Assembly (NCBI GenBank): GCA_019059635.1 | Contig: JAGVRJ010000010.1 | Coordinates: 1,490,501-1,554,500 of the forward strand | Direction: 5' to 3' | DNA length: 64,000 nt | Origin: Proales similis | Taxonomy: Eukaryota; Rotifera; Eurotatoria; Ploima; Proalidae | Shown here: positions 12,130 through 22,010 of the stretch, piece after piece | How the letters are laid out: each line of letters opens with the position of its first letter | Position numbering within the stretch: position 1 is the first letter of the stretch | Program-made: the position numbers and the translations under genes | The notes under the pieces: model-generated | What the model was told of the DNA's origin: nothing | The model's input: the letters and a program-made list of their open reading frames with translations, nothing else | Database searches by the model: none

Positions 12130-12819
12130 CTAGAACTGAAGGACACACTCGAGCGAGAAGCATTGCTCGTCGTTCGTGTCGGCGAATACTTGCTTGCCCA
12201 TTTGGTGGCAGACGATGATCTGCAATCGCTCGCCCATTTCAAGTTTGCTATCCAGATTTTGAATGAAAAACTCGTGCGTTCGCTCGGCTCTGTTACCTCT
12301 CAGGCTGCGCTGGATGGCCACTTCGAATTTCCAGCTGCGCCATCCGTCAATGCTCCACAAAATGTAAACGAGATCCGGACTAGGTCTGCTCTCCTTTGTC
12401 TTTTGATGATGAGCACTACTGCTGCTGCTGCTGTTGATGCTCGTTCGACTTTGGCTGTTGAATGTTGAGCAGGACGAGGACGATGAAGAAGAGGACAAGT
12501 ATTGCTCGCTTGACTTTAGAGTGACCACAATGCCTCTCACCGACGTTCGATCGTAGACTTGAATTGAACTGAGGCAAATGCGCTTCTCCAACAGTCGATG
12601 TCTCACCCGGTTCGGATCGATTTTAAAGCGGGGCACGATCAACTTGCAGCCCGCCAACCCGCCCTGTTCATCGCACGGGTCTGCTCTGGCCGCGCTCAAA
12701 CGTGTTTTGTTTATCACATGTATGAGCGCTAAATTTAGACCCAAATTATCCGCGAACGAAACGTGCCTTTTCTCATAGCGCCGCTTAAGAGCTTTGCTCA
12801 TTTTGCGCAGTAGATTCAT
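12130..12819 (-). CDS. Protein phosphatase 1 glycogen-targeting regulatory subunit, short divergent form
   Basis: Single exon, 229 residues from the ATG at 12819. Translation upstream of that ATG is an artefact of a poly-A tract. KRHVSFADNLGLNL at about residues 17-30 is a PP1-docking RVxF motif in the context typical of PPP1R3 proteins. The rest matches a CBM21 carbohydrate-binding fold: LVYILWSIDGWRSWKFEV, then ERLQIIVCHQMGKQVFADTNDEQ, the segment where the family has a W-D-N-N glycogen-contact motif. Here W is replaced by F and the N-N pair is changed to T-N. A poly-Ser/His stretch (about residues 132-165) interrupts the domain. By family, it targets PP1 to glycogen to activate glycogen synthase. 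Altered contact residues make glycogen binding less certain. A second paralogue is at 50882. Confidence 0.75.
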   Translation of the reverse strand: MNLLRKMSKALKRRYEKRHVSFADNLGLNLALIHVINKTRLSAARADPCDEQGGLAGCKLIVPRFKIDPNRVRHRLLEKRICLSSIQVYDRTSVRGIVVTLKSSEQYLSSSSSSSSCSTFNSQSRTSINSSSSSSAHHQKTKESRPSPDLVYILWSIDGWRSWKFEVAIQRSLRGNRAERTHEFFIQNLDSKLEMGERLQIIVCHQMGKQVFADTNDEQCFSLECVLQF

Positions 12820-13613
12820 TTTCAGCGTCGCCAAATTCAGTCGCCAAATGACATTCAGAGAATTCGGGCAAAAAAAAAAGAAAATGAAAAAAATCGGGCT
12901 AGCCCGTGCCTTGTGCGTGGGCATACACGCCCCGGGGCAGAGAGTCTGGCCCCAGTCGAGCAACGCCCGATCAACCCATTTGAGATTTAATTCAATTCGA
13001 CCAACAGAGCTAATAGACTCGGACTAATCTGTGCGCTGCATGCTCGCTCTAAAAGCGATATCAGCGAGCGGCGATTAAAATGCGTCAAATTGAAATCGTC
13101 CTTGCGTGAACTAAAAGTCCATTGAGCTGGCGGCCGTGAGTTAAATTAAATACAAAAAAAGAAGCGAATGTCAATGCGTGAAGACTTGGATCAATAGACT
13201 CGTATGTGGCATGCGCTTATTTAGATCAAAAATAGACCAAGGCCAGACGTGTCTGAAATTATCGCTCATGACCTATTGTCGGGCCATGAGCTCGAAACTG
13301 TGAAACAAATGCATTGAGAAATTAAACATTTTATTTTATAAACATTGGTTGCTGCATGTAAACTCAACGCACAGCTAAAAAAAATACCGCAGATAAGTCG
13401 TACAGGATTGCGAGATAAAGAACAGAACAGTAAAGAACAGTAAATGACTAGAAGTAAAATTGGCTAGAATGAGGTGGGACGAAAAAAGGCGTCAAGAACA
13501 AACGCCCCCGAGCGAATCGATAAACATTGAGAACCGAACAGATGAAGAAATAAATTGCCTATAAAAAACGAGAGGCTTGGAAAATTGGTAAAAATTCGAA
13601 AAGAACCGAAGAA
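12820..13613. other. Spacer with promoter of the secreted repeat gene
   Basis: AT-rich spacer between divergent genes. It has a poly-A run near 12871-12880 and no coding potential. Its right end carries a TATA-like box. Confidence 0.5.
13560..13567 (+). promoter_or_regulatory. TATA-like box
   Basis: TATAAAAA lies 47 nt before the ATG of the small secreted protein. Few other genes here show such a box this close. With strong codon bias, this fits a highly expressed, focused promoter. Confidence 0.45.
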
Positions 13614-14257
13614 ATGAACAAGATTCTCTCTTTATTCTTGGCTGTCGGCCTTGTCCAAGTTGCTTTCTGTGCTCCACTTGCAGAGCAAAAGGGTAATTAG
13701 GCCACAGAAACAACTGAATAAATAAATATAAAACCAAACGTGTTCTATCAGACCTCAGCAGCCTGCTCGACGTCGGCCAGCAGGGCTCCAACACCAACAT
13801 CTTCAACCTGATCGGCCAGCTCTCGCACAGCGGCAGCATCTCCAACATCATGACCGTCCTGAGCCTGCTCAACAACCTGCACAACCTCCAGCAGGACGTG
13901 CACGCCCTCCCCCAGGACATCACCAACGCCCTGAACCAGATCGCCAACGTGATCGGCGTGTCCGTTGACCAGCTTAGCGCTGCCATTGGCGGAGGCAACT
14001 CCAAGGACCTCAGCAGCCTGCTCAACGTCGGCCAGCAGGGCTCCAACACCAACATCTTCAACCTGATCGGCCAGCTCTCGCACAGCGGCAGCATCTCCAA
14101 CATCATGACCGTCCTGAGCCTGCTCAACAACCTGCACAACCTCCAGCAGGACGTGCACGCCCTCCCCCAGGACATCACCAACGCCCTGAACCAGATCGCC
14201 AACGTGATCGGCGTGTCCGTTGACCAGCTTAGCGCTGCCATCGGCCAACCACGTTAG
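13614..14257 (+). CDS. Small secreted protein made of two near-identical 85-residue repeats
   Basis: Two exons (13614-13692, 13752-14257) give about 194 residues. Exon 1 encodes a clear signal peptide (MNKILSLFLAVGLVQVAFCA). Exon 2 holds two repeats beginning DLSSLL(D/N)VGQQGSNTN; the second copy starts at 14006 and lacks the GGNSK linker. The repeats contain LLNNLHNLQQDV and ALNQIANVIGV, likely amphipathic helices rich in Leu, Asn and Gln. The mature part has no Cys. I do not recognise the family. Codons almost all end in C or G, much more biased than neighbouring genes, suggesting very high expression. A secreted structural, adhesive or carrier role is possible but is inference only. A poly(A) signal lies near 14369. 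Confidence 0.85.
13751..14254 (+). repeat. Tandem 255-bp coding duplication
   Basis: The segment from 13751 is repeated at 14006 with a 255-bp period. By eye only a few bases differ (GAC/AAC at the start, ATT/ATC near the end). The near identity at silent sites marks a very recent duplication or ongoing homogenisation. Confidence 0.9.
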
Positions 14258-14578
14258 TTTCCTAAATTGCTCGCATCTTGTGGTGGCTTTTAAATGTTTG
14301 TATAGAATTTTGAAGGAATCTGAATAATTTTATAGAAATTCCGGTGACAATAGCTCATTCTTAAGAAAAATAAATTTTTGAAAATCGGACAATCCTTTTT
14401 AAAAAAACTTTTTGTTAGAGTCCAATGCTTTAGGCTCATTTGAGACTCGGCGCACTTACAGAGAAGCGTTTTGATTGTAAAGATTTTATTGCAGCGTCAG
14501 ACTTGTTCATACACTTGGAAGCTTTGGGCCGTTTTCGTATTCATTATAGCCGCTGCAAAGAGAACTTTTCAAGTTGAA
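14258..14578. other. Spacer between secreted repeat gene and MRPL32
   Basis: This is the AT-rich 3' region of the secreted gene with AATAAA near 14369, then the short promoter of MRPL32. Nothing else is seen. Confidence 0.5.
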
Positions 14579-15080
14579 ATGCTTCGTGGTCTGCAACAAG
14601 CCTTTGAACGATTTGCTGGTGAAATCGAGCGCCAACTGCTCTATCGATGTTGGTATCTTCCTGAACCTCTCTCTCTTGTCCTAACCTCCTTTACCACTTT
14701 GAATGCTGCAAAGTTGGTCTTCCGTCATTGCAAATCGAAGCGTATCCCGCCACGACGCCCTCTGCGCCATGTCGCAATCAGATTGACCTCAACGATCCAT
14801 TCGTTTGGTATTGCCCGACGCCTAAGAAACGGACTACAGCCGAGAAAAAGTAAACTCAGTTCAAGAATCGATTTCTTATCACAATGCTTATGGCTCTTTA
14901 CTACTGCGTAAAAGGCTGACCAAACGCTTTCTCCCGCTGCCGCACAACTTGATCACCAAGTACTCGCGGCCTAAAATGAACATAATCGCCTGCGACGCTT
15001 GTGGCTCCTTTCACGAGATGGGCACAATCTGCACGAAATGCTACCAGAAGGTCAAAAAGCAAACTGCAGCCGCCGAGTAA
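14579..15080 (+). CDS. MRPL32: Mitochondrial large ribosomal subunit protein bL32m
   Basis: The gene is small and intron-split. Exon 3 (14915-15080) encodes the diagnostic IIACDACGSFHEMGTICTKC, a four-Cys zinc ribbon, followed by YQKVKKQTAAAE. Exon 2 (about 14719-14849) encodes DPFVWYCPTPKKRTTAEKK, matching the start of mature L32m. Exon 1 starts at ATG 14579 (MLRGLQQAFERF), a plausible mitochondrial presequence. The exon 1/2 junction is my least certain: the donor I use is GTTGGT after 14651. The protein is a structural component of the mitochondrial large subunit; in yeast and mammals it is matured by the m-AAA protease. AATAAA overlaps the stop codon. The gene is convergent with MCM9, 120 bp apart. 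Confidence 0.85.
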
Positions 15081-15199
15081 ATAAAACGCCGAGAATGTAA
15101 AATTTCAGCTCCGTGACTTGTTTTCTTTGAATTGGCGCTCGTCCATATCTGGGGAATTTTACATTTATTCTCGAATCAGATTAGTTTGTATCAATTAAG

Positions 15200-18100
15200 T
15201 CAAATGTCGATTTCAAAGTCATCGTTGTCGAGTTCGGTGAGCAGAATTGTTTGATTACGCGCTGCCTGACTCGATTGACTGTTCAGCTGGGTCGAAGTAC
15301 GTTTGGGATTTGATTCGGTTTTATCGCTGATGGGCGCGTTTTTCTGCTCTGCTTCGCTGCTAATGAACTCAAATCGGCTGAATCGGTTCGCAAGTTCTTC
15401 TTTTCTCGCGCGTTTGCAGCCCGACTGGTCGTTGCGCTTGGCGATCAGATTTGACACTTCCAGCAGAACGGACTGGTCCACTTTACGCTTCCTCGTCGCC
15501 TGGCTTGCCTCTGCTGCTTGGTCAGACTCGGCAGCCGAATCCACTTTGGACTCGTTCAGTGTCCGCACTTTTCTCTGGCTGGCAAAAGACGGCGCCATTT
15601 GCGAGATTATGTCAAAGTGGGTGCTCATCTCGCTGCTACGAGCACCAGAGCTCTGGCTACCGCTCGTGAACGGTTCAAAATTTGAATGAATTTCATTGAG
15701 CTCCCTCTCCAGGAGATCATCGAGGCCCAATCGGCCGAGTATGAGCTCAACTTGAATCGAGACATTCAGAGAGATAGAGCCGCTCTGGTCAGCCGCTTTA
15801 CTCACCTTGGTTGGCGTATTCGAGCTCGGCATCGTCTGGAAACGACGTGTGAAGGATGTTGACGTTCTTGAAGCTGCTCGTTCCATTCAAACTGCATTCG
15901 ATGAGTGTGATGGCCACCACCGCGTCCATCACTTTCACTTGGTCTCTCATCATGATCTTGGCATGAGCCTGCGACAAGCGAATTACGCTCTCGAGCATTC
16001 TACGTGAGATTGGTTTGTTTACTTTCAATTAAATATGATTGCACGGGGATGGGGGGGGGGGGGCACTCACCTGACTGTGGTTCGAGCAGCATTGCGTTCA
16101 TCTGAGCGCCGTTGAAGCTGATAATACCTCTGAATGACCGCGTTGGCGTCCGGCGTCAGTCTGGGCTCAGAGCTTTTCACAAAGTTCAAGTAGAGCCGCA
16201 GCTCGTCGAAATCCCAGTTCTCTTTCAGCTCTTCTCTTTTGCCTGTTTCGACTTTGCAGCGCATTTTGGACTCGGAATGGTTTCCAGGCTTCTTACTCAG
16301 CAAGTCTCGGCCTTGAAGCAGAAAAGTGGACGCGAGTCGATCCCATTCCTCGTTCGGCGAGTCGAGAAGTAGGAAAACGAGGTCAAAACGGCTGAGCAGC
16401 GGTGACGAAATGGCAATGTTGACCGTCAGCGGCTGATCGGAGTCGTAGTTGCCTTTGGGATTGCAGACCGCCAGCACGGAGCACTGCGTCTTTAACTTGC
16501 AAACCATTCCCGCCTTTTCTCGTTCAAATTTTGAGGCCAATTCGACCAGAGCGAACAAGGCTAGCGCTCACTTTGGCAATGCTTATTGTCTGCTGCTCCA
16601 TTGCTTCAAGCAGACTCGCCTTGTCCTGTTCTCGCATGCAGTTGAACTCGTCCACGCAGCAGATTCCGCCGTCGGCCAGAACCAGAGCGCCTTGGGCGAT
16701 TGCTTAGGCTTTGGGCGCATTCGATAGAACGTTAGTTGTACTTACCGGCTTCGAGATGCCATGAGCCGCCTTCCTGCTCGTCGACGAATAGACACAGAGT
16801 GAAGAAGAGAGTGAAACTGCGAAAGGGAGGGAGGCAGCAGGCAATGTGAGGACGATACCTTCGATGCAGTGGCTGTCAGACCGGCACTGGTCGAGCCGAT
16901 GCCAGTAGTGAGAATCGACCGAGGGATCAGCTTGCTGGCATATTTCAAGAATTGAGACTTGCCAGTGCCAGGGTCGCCCACAAGCAGTAGATGAGATTCG
17001 CCGCGAGTCTTGGTGCCGCTCGGATCCTTGCGCGAGACGCCTCCGACCAGGACCAGAGAGACGGCCAGTTTGACCAAATACATTCCGTAGAGCTGCGGAC
17101 ACAGACTACGCAGGATGATGTTGCGGGCGGTCAGCGGACGTCCCTGGCTGCTCGACCAAAAGTCAAAGAACTGCTGCTCTTTTTCCTTTGATATGTTGAA
17201 GTGCATTTGCTCGTCGTTGTTTACCACAACGTAGTTGGCGTACAGAATTAGCTCGACGTCGCATCGCATGTTGTCAGTCAGCCGGTTCCAGCGCTGCATC
17301 ACAAAGCCGCTGCGTTGAATTGTTTCGACAAGACCAGTTGAGGGCGTTTCAGATCGTTGTTGCTCACCTGATGGTCACGTCGTCGCCTGGCTTGCAGCAG
17401 TCGACCAGATCATCTTCGAGTATGACGAGCAGCGAGCGCGGTATGGAGCCGGACGAAAAGTACTCGAGTTTCTCTTGCACTTTGATCTCCTGGTAGTCTT
17501 TGGCTTTGGTGCGGAAGTTGTCCTCGATCTCGATCGCTTTGAACTTGTTCGAGTCGCAGTCTTTGTTCGGACACTTGGACGGCTTCACCAGCAAGTCCTT
17601 GCACGAGTAGTCAATCTCCTGATTGAACTGGGTGTTGCATTTCAAGCAGTAGAACGAATGGCTGAACTCGAGCACACTTGAACTGAACGCTTTGGTCACT
17701 GTGCCCTCAAAGTTTATCAGCTTGTTTATGTGTCTGGTGTCCGGATAGCCGCTGTTCTCGTCGTCAGGAATGGTTGTTATTCGCGGGTGCACTTTGCTCT
17801 TCACTGACTTTTATAAGAATTGTCAAACAGACGATTTGTGCGGCCAAATTTGAAGGCAGGTCTCTTACGAGTCTGAGGCGACTCTGCTCGGACATTGACT
17901 CTTCTAGCCGCTTTTGCGCCTTGTTCAGGCTCTCCTTCAGTAGCTCGATGTAGTAGAGGCCGTTTACCAAAAAGTCAAACGAAGTCGGCACGCTCTCGTT
18001 CAAGAGCATTAGACTTCGCCGATCAGTTCAAATCGACTTCAACTTGAATCTAGCCTATTTGCCTACTCGATGTGAACCACGTAGATCTTGAGGGGGTCAG

Positions 18101-18259
18101 GCGACTGAAGGATCTTGATCAAGTCGGCCTCGTGGTGTTCAATGAGAAACTCGGTGAACGACTCGATTTCTTCGAAATTTCACTTGAATGCCTAACTAAC
18201 GGCCGACCAAGCTCAGCGGACTTACTCTCTTGTCTGGTGCGTTCGTCCTCGTCGTCCAT
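15200..18259 (-). CDS. MCM9: Minichromosome maintenance helicase MCM9
   Basis: Ten exons read leftwards: 18259-18226, 18169-18067, 18013-17869, 17807-17368, 17309-16859, about 16776-16746, 16690-16572, 16513-16071, 15999-15806, 15750-15200; about 836 residues. The N-domain has a zinc finger (CLKC, then CPNKDC) and the [17 protein letters not shown] segment shared by MCM8/MCM9. The AAA+ core has Walker A GDPGTGKS, Walker B ICCVDEFN and the arginine-finger motif SPLLSRFDL. The match is to MCM9 rather than MCM2-7 ([42 protein letters not shown]). MCM9 works with MCM8 in homologous recombination. Exon 6 is only about 31 nt. The C-terminal tail is shorter than in vertebrates but ends with [13 protein letters not shown], similar to the distal acidic motif of vertebrate MCM9. 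A poly-G run lies in intron 8. Confidence 0.95.
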
Positions 18260-18527
18260 TTCCTTTCTAAAATCATTTCATTTGTCTTAAGTTGCGCCCA
18301 GCTGCTGCAATTCTATTAGCATTTCGTCAATTAAATTCGAAATGAGAACAAAGAGAAGCGCGTGACTTTTCAAGAGATTCAATTTTTTTCTTCTTGCGTC
18401 CGATTTCGGTGTTCTACTCTTTATTTGGCAATTAAAAGCATCTAATTTGTCTAATCAGGTCGCGACGGCGCATTCTCTGGTTCCTAGTGACTTGTAACAG
18501 AACGGAATGAATGATTAGCGCGATCGA

Positions 18528-20601
18528 TCACAAGTCGTCGTGAACACGATGCTGTCCGGCCTGCTGGTCTGGCGAGCTGCATACGGCAGGAGTCTCGAAA
18601 ACCATCTCATACTAGAAGGCGAGAGAATTGAAAGAGGAGCGAGGAAAGGGCCCAACGATAGAAACTACCTCGCATCGATTGGGCTCGGCGACAGAGATGA
18701 GTTTGGAGTCAAGGCCGCACTCTAATCGCACCAGGGTGCTTCGGGCAGGGCCGTTCCAGCAAACGAGGCCGTTTTCGAACTTCATCGTTTTGTATTTATC
18801 GGGCCCGTCGTCGCCCCAGCTCTTCCACTGGCCGATGGATGTCTCGCCGTGGTTTGACTTTGACTTTTGCACTGTGCGATCGAATCCGCACAACTTGTAA
18901 ATGTACTCCCGATCTTCGTACTCGAAGCATTTGTCGAGCATGTAGGCGAATTCGGCCTGGGCGCCCAAATCGTGCTGCAGTTTCTTGCTCAGCTCCTCGA
19001 TTCGTCGCTCGCTCTCTCTGACTTTGTAAGACGCGTCCTCGTACGCCCGTCTCGCTTCGTTCGCTTCTTCGATCAGCTGTCTAGTCTCTTGATCGTACTC
19101 GTATGGATTCACTTTGGCGTCCGACGGCTGAAAACGAATGACTTGAAATCGCCACAATCTTAATCGCAATTAATCAGCACCAACCAGCTCCGGCTCGAGC
19201 TCTTCCTCTTCGGCTTCTCTGAAATGCTCTTGTTCAAGTTCGCCTTCGATCGGCACCGTCTCAGTGGCGGTCTCCATGTTCTCTGGCTCGGCGGCAGGCT
19301 CCTCTTCTTCTTCTTTGCCTGCCTGGGGCTCGTTTTTCAAATGCGCGCTAATCTTGTCAAAGTAGGTTGCCACAAACTGGTCCACTCCGATTGACGGATT
19401 TTGATCGAGCAAGTTCTACTCAAAGCCGCAATCAACAAAAACAACAACGAGTGAACGAATTTATTTGGCCACACTTACAAGCGCTTCCTCGGCAGTGAAC
19501 TGTCCGTCATTGTCAAACAGAGTGTCCAGCTCAGGTCGGACAAGAAGCTCGTCAGCCGAAAGTCTGTCATGTTCAATATCGAGTGAATTCGGACCCTGGG
19601 CAACACGGTGAGCGCTTACTGAGCGTCTTGGTTGGCATCGAGTAAAGCGAACAGCTCGCGTGCTTTCTCCTCTTTCCTCTTCCTCTCGTCCTCTTTTCGC
19701 TTCTCTTTTCGTTCATTTCGTTCTGCGATTTGAACTCAAGACCTGGATGATGGATCGGGGACTAACCGTCGATAATGGCGTCCTGCTTTTGCTTGGCCTC
19801 GTTCGCTTTCGCATCCTTTTCTACTTTGACCGCTTGAGTTTTAAGTTTCGATCAAATTCACACAGATGATAACTGAGGCTGTCCGGCAAACCTTCGAGCT
19901 GCTGCTGTTGCTCTTTTTCTTGACCGAGGCCACCTTCGAGCTCTTTGAGTTGTGCCTGTGATCGAATCAGAGCAATGACGACGAGATTTGACCAATTTGA
20001 GATCCACTCACTTCGATTGAACTCCTCAATTCTTGGCCTTGTTGAATCAATTCTTGACGTCGATTCATTCCTTGCTCTTGAACCACTCGCAGCTTTTCCT
20101 CTTCTTCTTGAACTTTGGCGGCCATCTGCGCACATTTGTCCTCGCACTGTACCTTGCCGTTGTACTCGTCTGACCCGTCGCAGCAGTCTGTGAGATGAAA
20201 GCTCTTTAGACTCAGACTGCGCGTCGGCTAAAATAAGAGGCAGACCGCAAATTCCGTCGTTCACTCGACTGGCGGGAATGTATTGAACTCGGAAGGCAAG
20301 ATTCAGACAAGCGAACAAGCCGTTCAGACAAGCGGAGGTGCCGGGCTCGTCGCTTCCGTCTCGACAATCGCAATAGTCGTCGTTCACTTGATCGAACGGA
20401 ATCACAGACGATCCGTCAAGACATGCGAACGGTTTGCTCGGATCGTACAACGACAAGCCTGACAACGAACAATTTAAAAGAGCAATGCAAGAATGCAAGT
20501 AAATTTGCTCGATTCATACGATCGGTAGGGACTCCTCTAATCTGGCTGGAGGCTGTCAGGCAGCCGGCTAGAGCCAGCATCAAAGTCAATTTAAACAGCA
20601 T
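18528..20601 (-). CDS. PRKCSH: Glucosidase II beta subunit
   Basis: Ten exons (20601-20520, 20458-20246, 20187-20012, 19955-19892, 19832-19767, 19722-19620, 19563-19479, 19415-19185, 19127-18669, 18611-18528) give about 520 residues, close to the human 528. In order: a signal peptide, two LDL-receptor-like Cys repeats (DDYCDCRDGSDEPGT; CDCCDGSDEYNG), a coiled coil, EF-hand-like acidic loops, a Glu-rich region and a C-terminal MRH domain (EFAYMLDKCFEYEDREYIY; SIGQWKSWG; LVCWNGPARSTLVRLECG). It ends HDDL, a KDEL-type ER-retrieval signal. By family, it retains the catalytic alpha subunit in the ER and recognises mannose during glucose trimming of N-glycans. The start ATG opens the signal peptide. 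Neighbouring MCM9 runs in the same direction with its start 269 bp downstream of this stop; no operon is implied. Confidence 0.95.
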
Positions 20602-20888
20602 TATCGCTTCGAATGCTCGAAATCAATCTGTCGAATTGAATTTTTATTTTTAATGAGGTGGCAAGCTAAATGCTCATGAATTGGGCAGCCCGTTGACTGC
20701 ATATGAATGCAGTTTGCCGCCAACGAGACGTGAGGATGGAGAGAGAGAGGCAAGGAGGGGCGTGCGCGCGATTGCATTAAAAAGTGCAAGTATGCTCAGT
20801 CAGTCGATTGAGGGCCCATTTAAATCGCGGCGCGGTTTCCAATTTATTCAAAGAGCTTCCAATTTAGATGTTCGAATGTATGGACATT

Positions 20889-22010
20889 TTATTGGCTTTT
20901 TAAAAGTGGAAAAAAAACGAAATCACCCTGGACCAGTTTTAGATCGTGCGCGTCGTCCAAGCCGAGCTCGAGAGTTCGCGTCGAGTCGTCGTTAAGCTTG
21001 ACGATTGAAATGGCCGGCTCTGTGCTGGTGCCCAACTGCACTAAGGTGGTGCTATTTAATTCAATCGAATGTTCATCTTTTATCTGAGCGGCCTGTTCAT
21101 TCTCAATGGCAGAGAGGGCACTTTCGCCCGGCGCTGCTGCTTGGCTGGTGCTGATCGCGGCTGCTTTCTGTGCTTTCTTCTCGCTAATCAAAATTATTTT
21201 GTTTATAGCAGTTCGACACATCTTCCACAACTGCTCGCGATTGTTCGTCTCAAAGTTGTTCTCGACCAGCCACCGAATGTAGTTGATGCGGCGCTCGTCA
21301 AGCGCCTTCTTATTCTTTACATTTCTACTAAAAGTTTTGCCGGACACGTTGTGGCCGTGCAGCTCATGCGGCTGGAACAAGAGCATGAGAATTTTGGTTG
21401 AGAACACCATGGGCGAGGAGGAGAGGTTTTTGATGCTGAGAATTTCCTTCTCGTCGATCAGATTCAAGTTGTGCGCATCGCTGAGAGTCTGCTGCTCTGA
21501 GCTGCACTCGGCCGACTGACTTGACTCGGAGTCACTTTTGCTCGAGCGACTGCTGCTGCTGCTGCAGCCGCTGGCCAGTTTGCCGGCTCGTTTCTTGCAC
21601 TCGCCCTTCAACTGGCGTTCAAGCGCGGCTGCTTTTTTCGCCTCGTTCGAGTTGGGATTCTGTTTGTTCCACTCGAACAGCTTGCTCGCTCTTAAGATCG
21701 TGTGCGTGGACACGTTCAGGTTGAGATACTGCTTTATTTTCGGAGCGGTTATGTCTCTGTTTAGTCTGGTTATCTCGCCGATCAGCTGAATCTCCTCTGG
21801 CGTGAGCTTCTTGTTCCTGCCGCTGCGCGGCCGGTCGTGGATCGACTTGGTGTCAATGTACTTTTTGAGGAATGTGCTTATCGACTCGCGCGAGACCTTT
21901 ATGTTGTCCTCTTGCAGCAGTATCTGAGCAATGTGCTTTATTTTGCTGTTGTTTTGAAAACGCAGGTTTAATATGCGATTCTTGGCGTATGTGGAGAGTC
22001 GTCCGACCAT
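20889..22010 (-). CDS. Tc1-type helix-turn-helix plus BEN-domain protein
   Basis: Single exon, 373 residues. Residues about 1-115 resemble the bipartite paired-like DNA-binding region of Tc1/mariner transposases: a first HTH, an AT-hook-like linker (HDRPRSGRNKKLT) and a second HTH. There is no DDE catalytic domain. A Ser-rich linker (about 145-170) leads to a BEN domain at about 197-275 (KILMLLFQPHELHGHNVSGK, KKALDERRINYIRWLVENNF, REQLWKMCRTAINKII). BEN domains bind DNA and act in chromatin and transcriptional repression in animals. I infer a domesticated transposase DNA-binding region fused to BEN, acting as a nuclear DNA-binding regulator. The frame is long, intact and has genic codon use. 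Both assignments are by pattern, not database search. Confidence 0.75.
   Translation of the reverse strand: MVGRLSTYAKNRILNLRFQNNSKIKHIAQILLQEDNIKVSRESISTFLKKYIDTKSIHDRPRSGRNKKLTPEEIQLIGEITRLNRDITAPKIKQYLNLNVSTHTILRASKLFEWNKQNPNSNEAKKAAALERQLKGECKKRAGKLASGCSSSSSRSSKSDSESSQSAECSSEQQTLSDAHNLNLIDEKEILSIKNLSSSPMVFSTKILMLLFQPHELHGHNVSGKTFSRNVKNKKALDERRINYIRWLVENNFETNNREQLWKMCRTAINKIILISEKKAQKAAAISTSQAAAPGESALSAIENEQAAQIKDEHSIELNSTTLVQLGTSTEPAISIVKLNDDSTRTLELGLDDAHDLKLVQGDFVFFPLLKSQ

Noticed and set aside
12820-12963. N-terminal extension of the PP1 subunit upstream of the ATG at 12819
   Set aside because: It starts with a TTG codon and runs through a Phe-rich stretch encoded by a poly-A/T tract.
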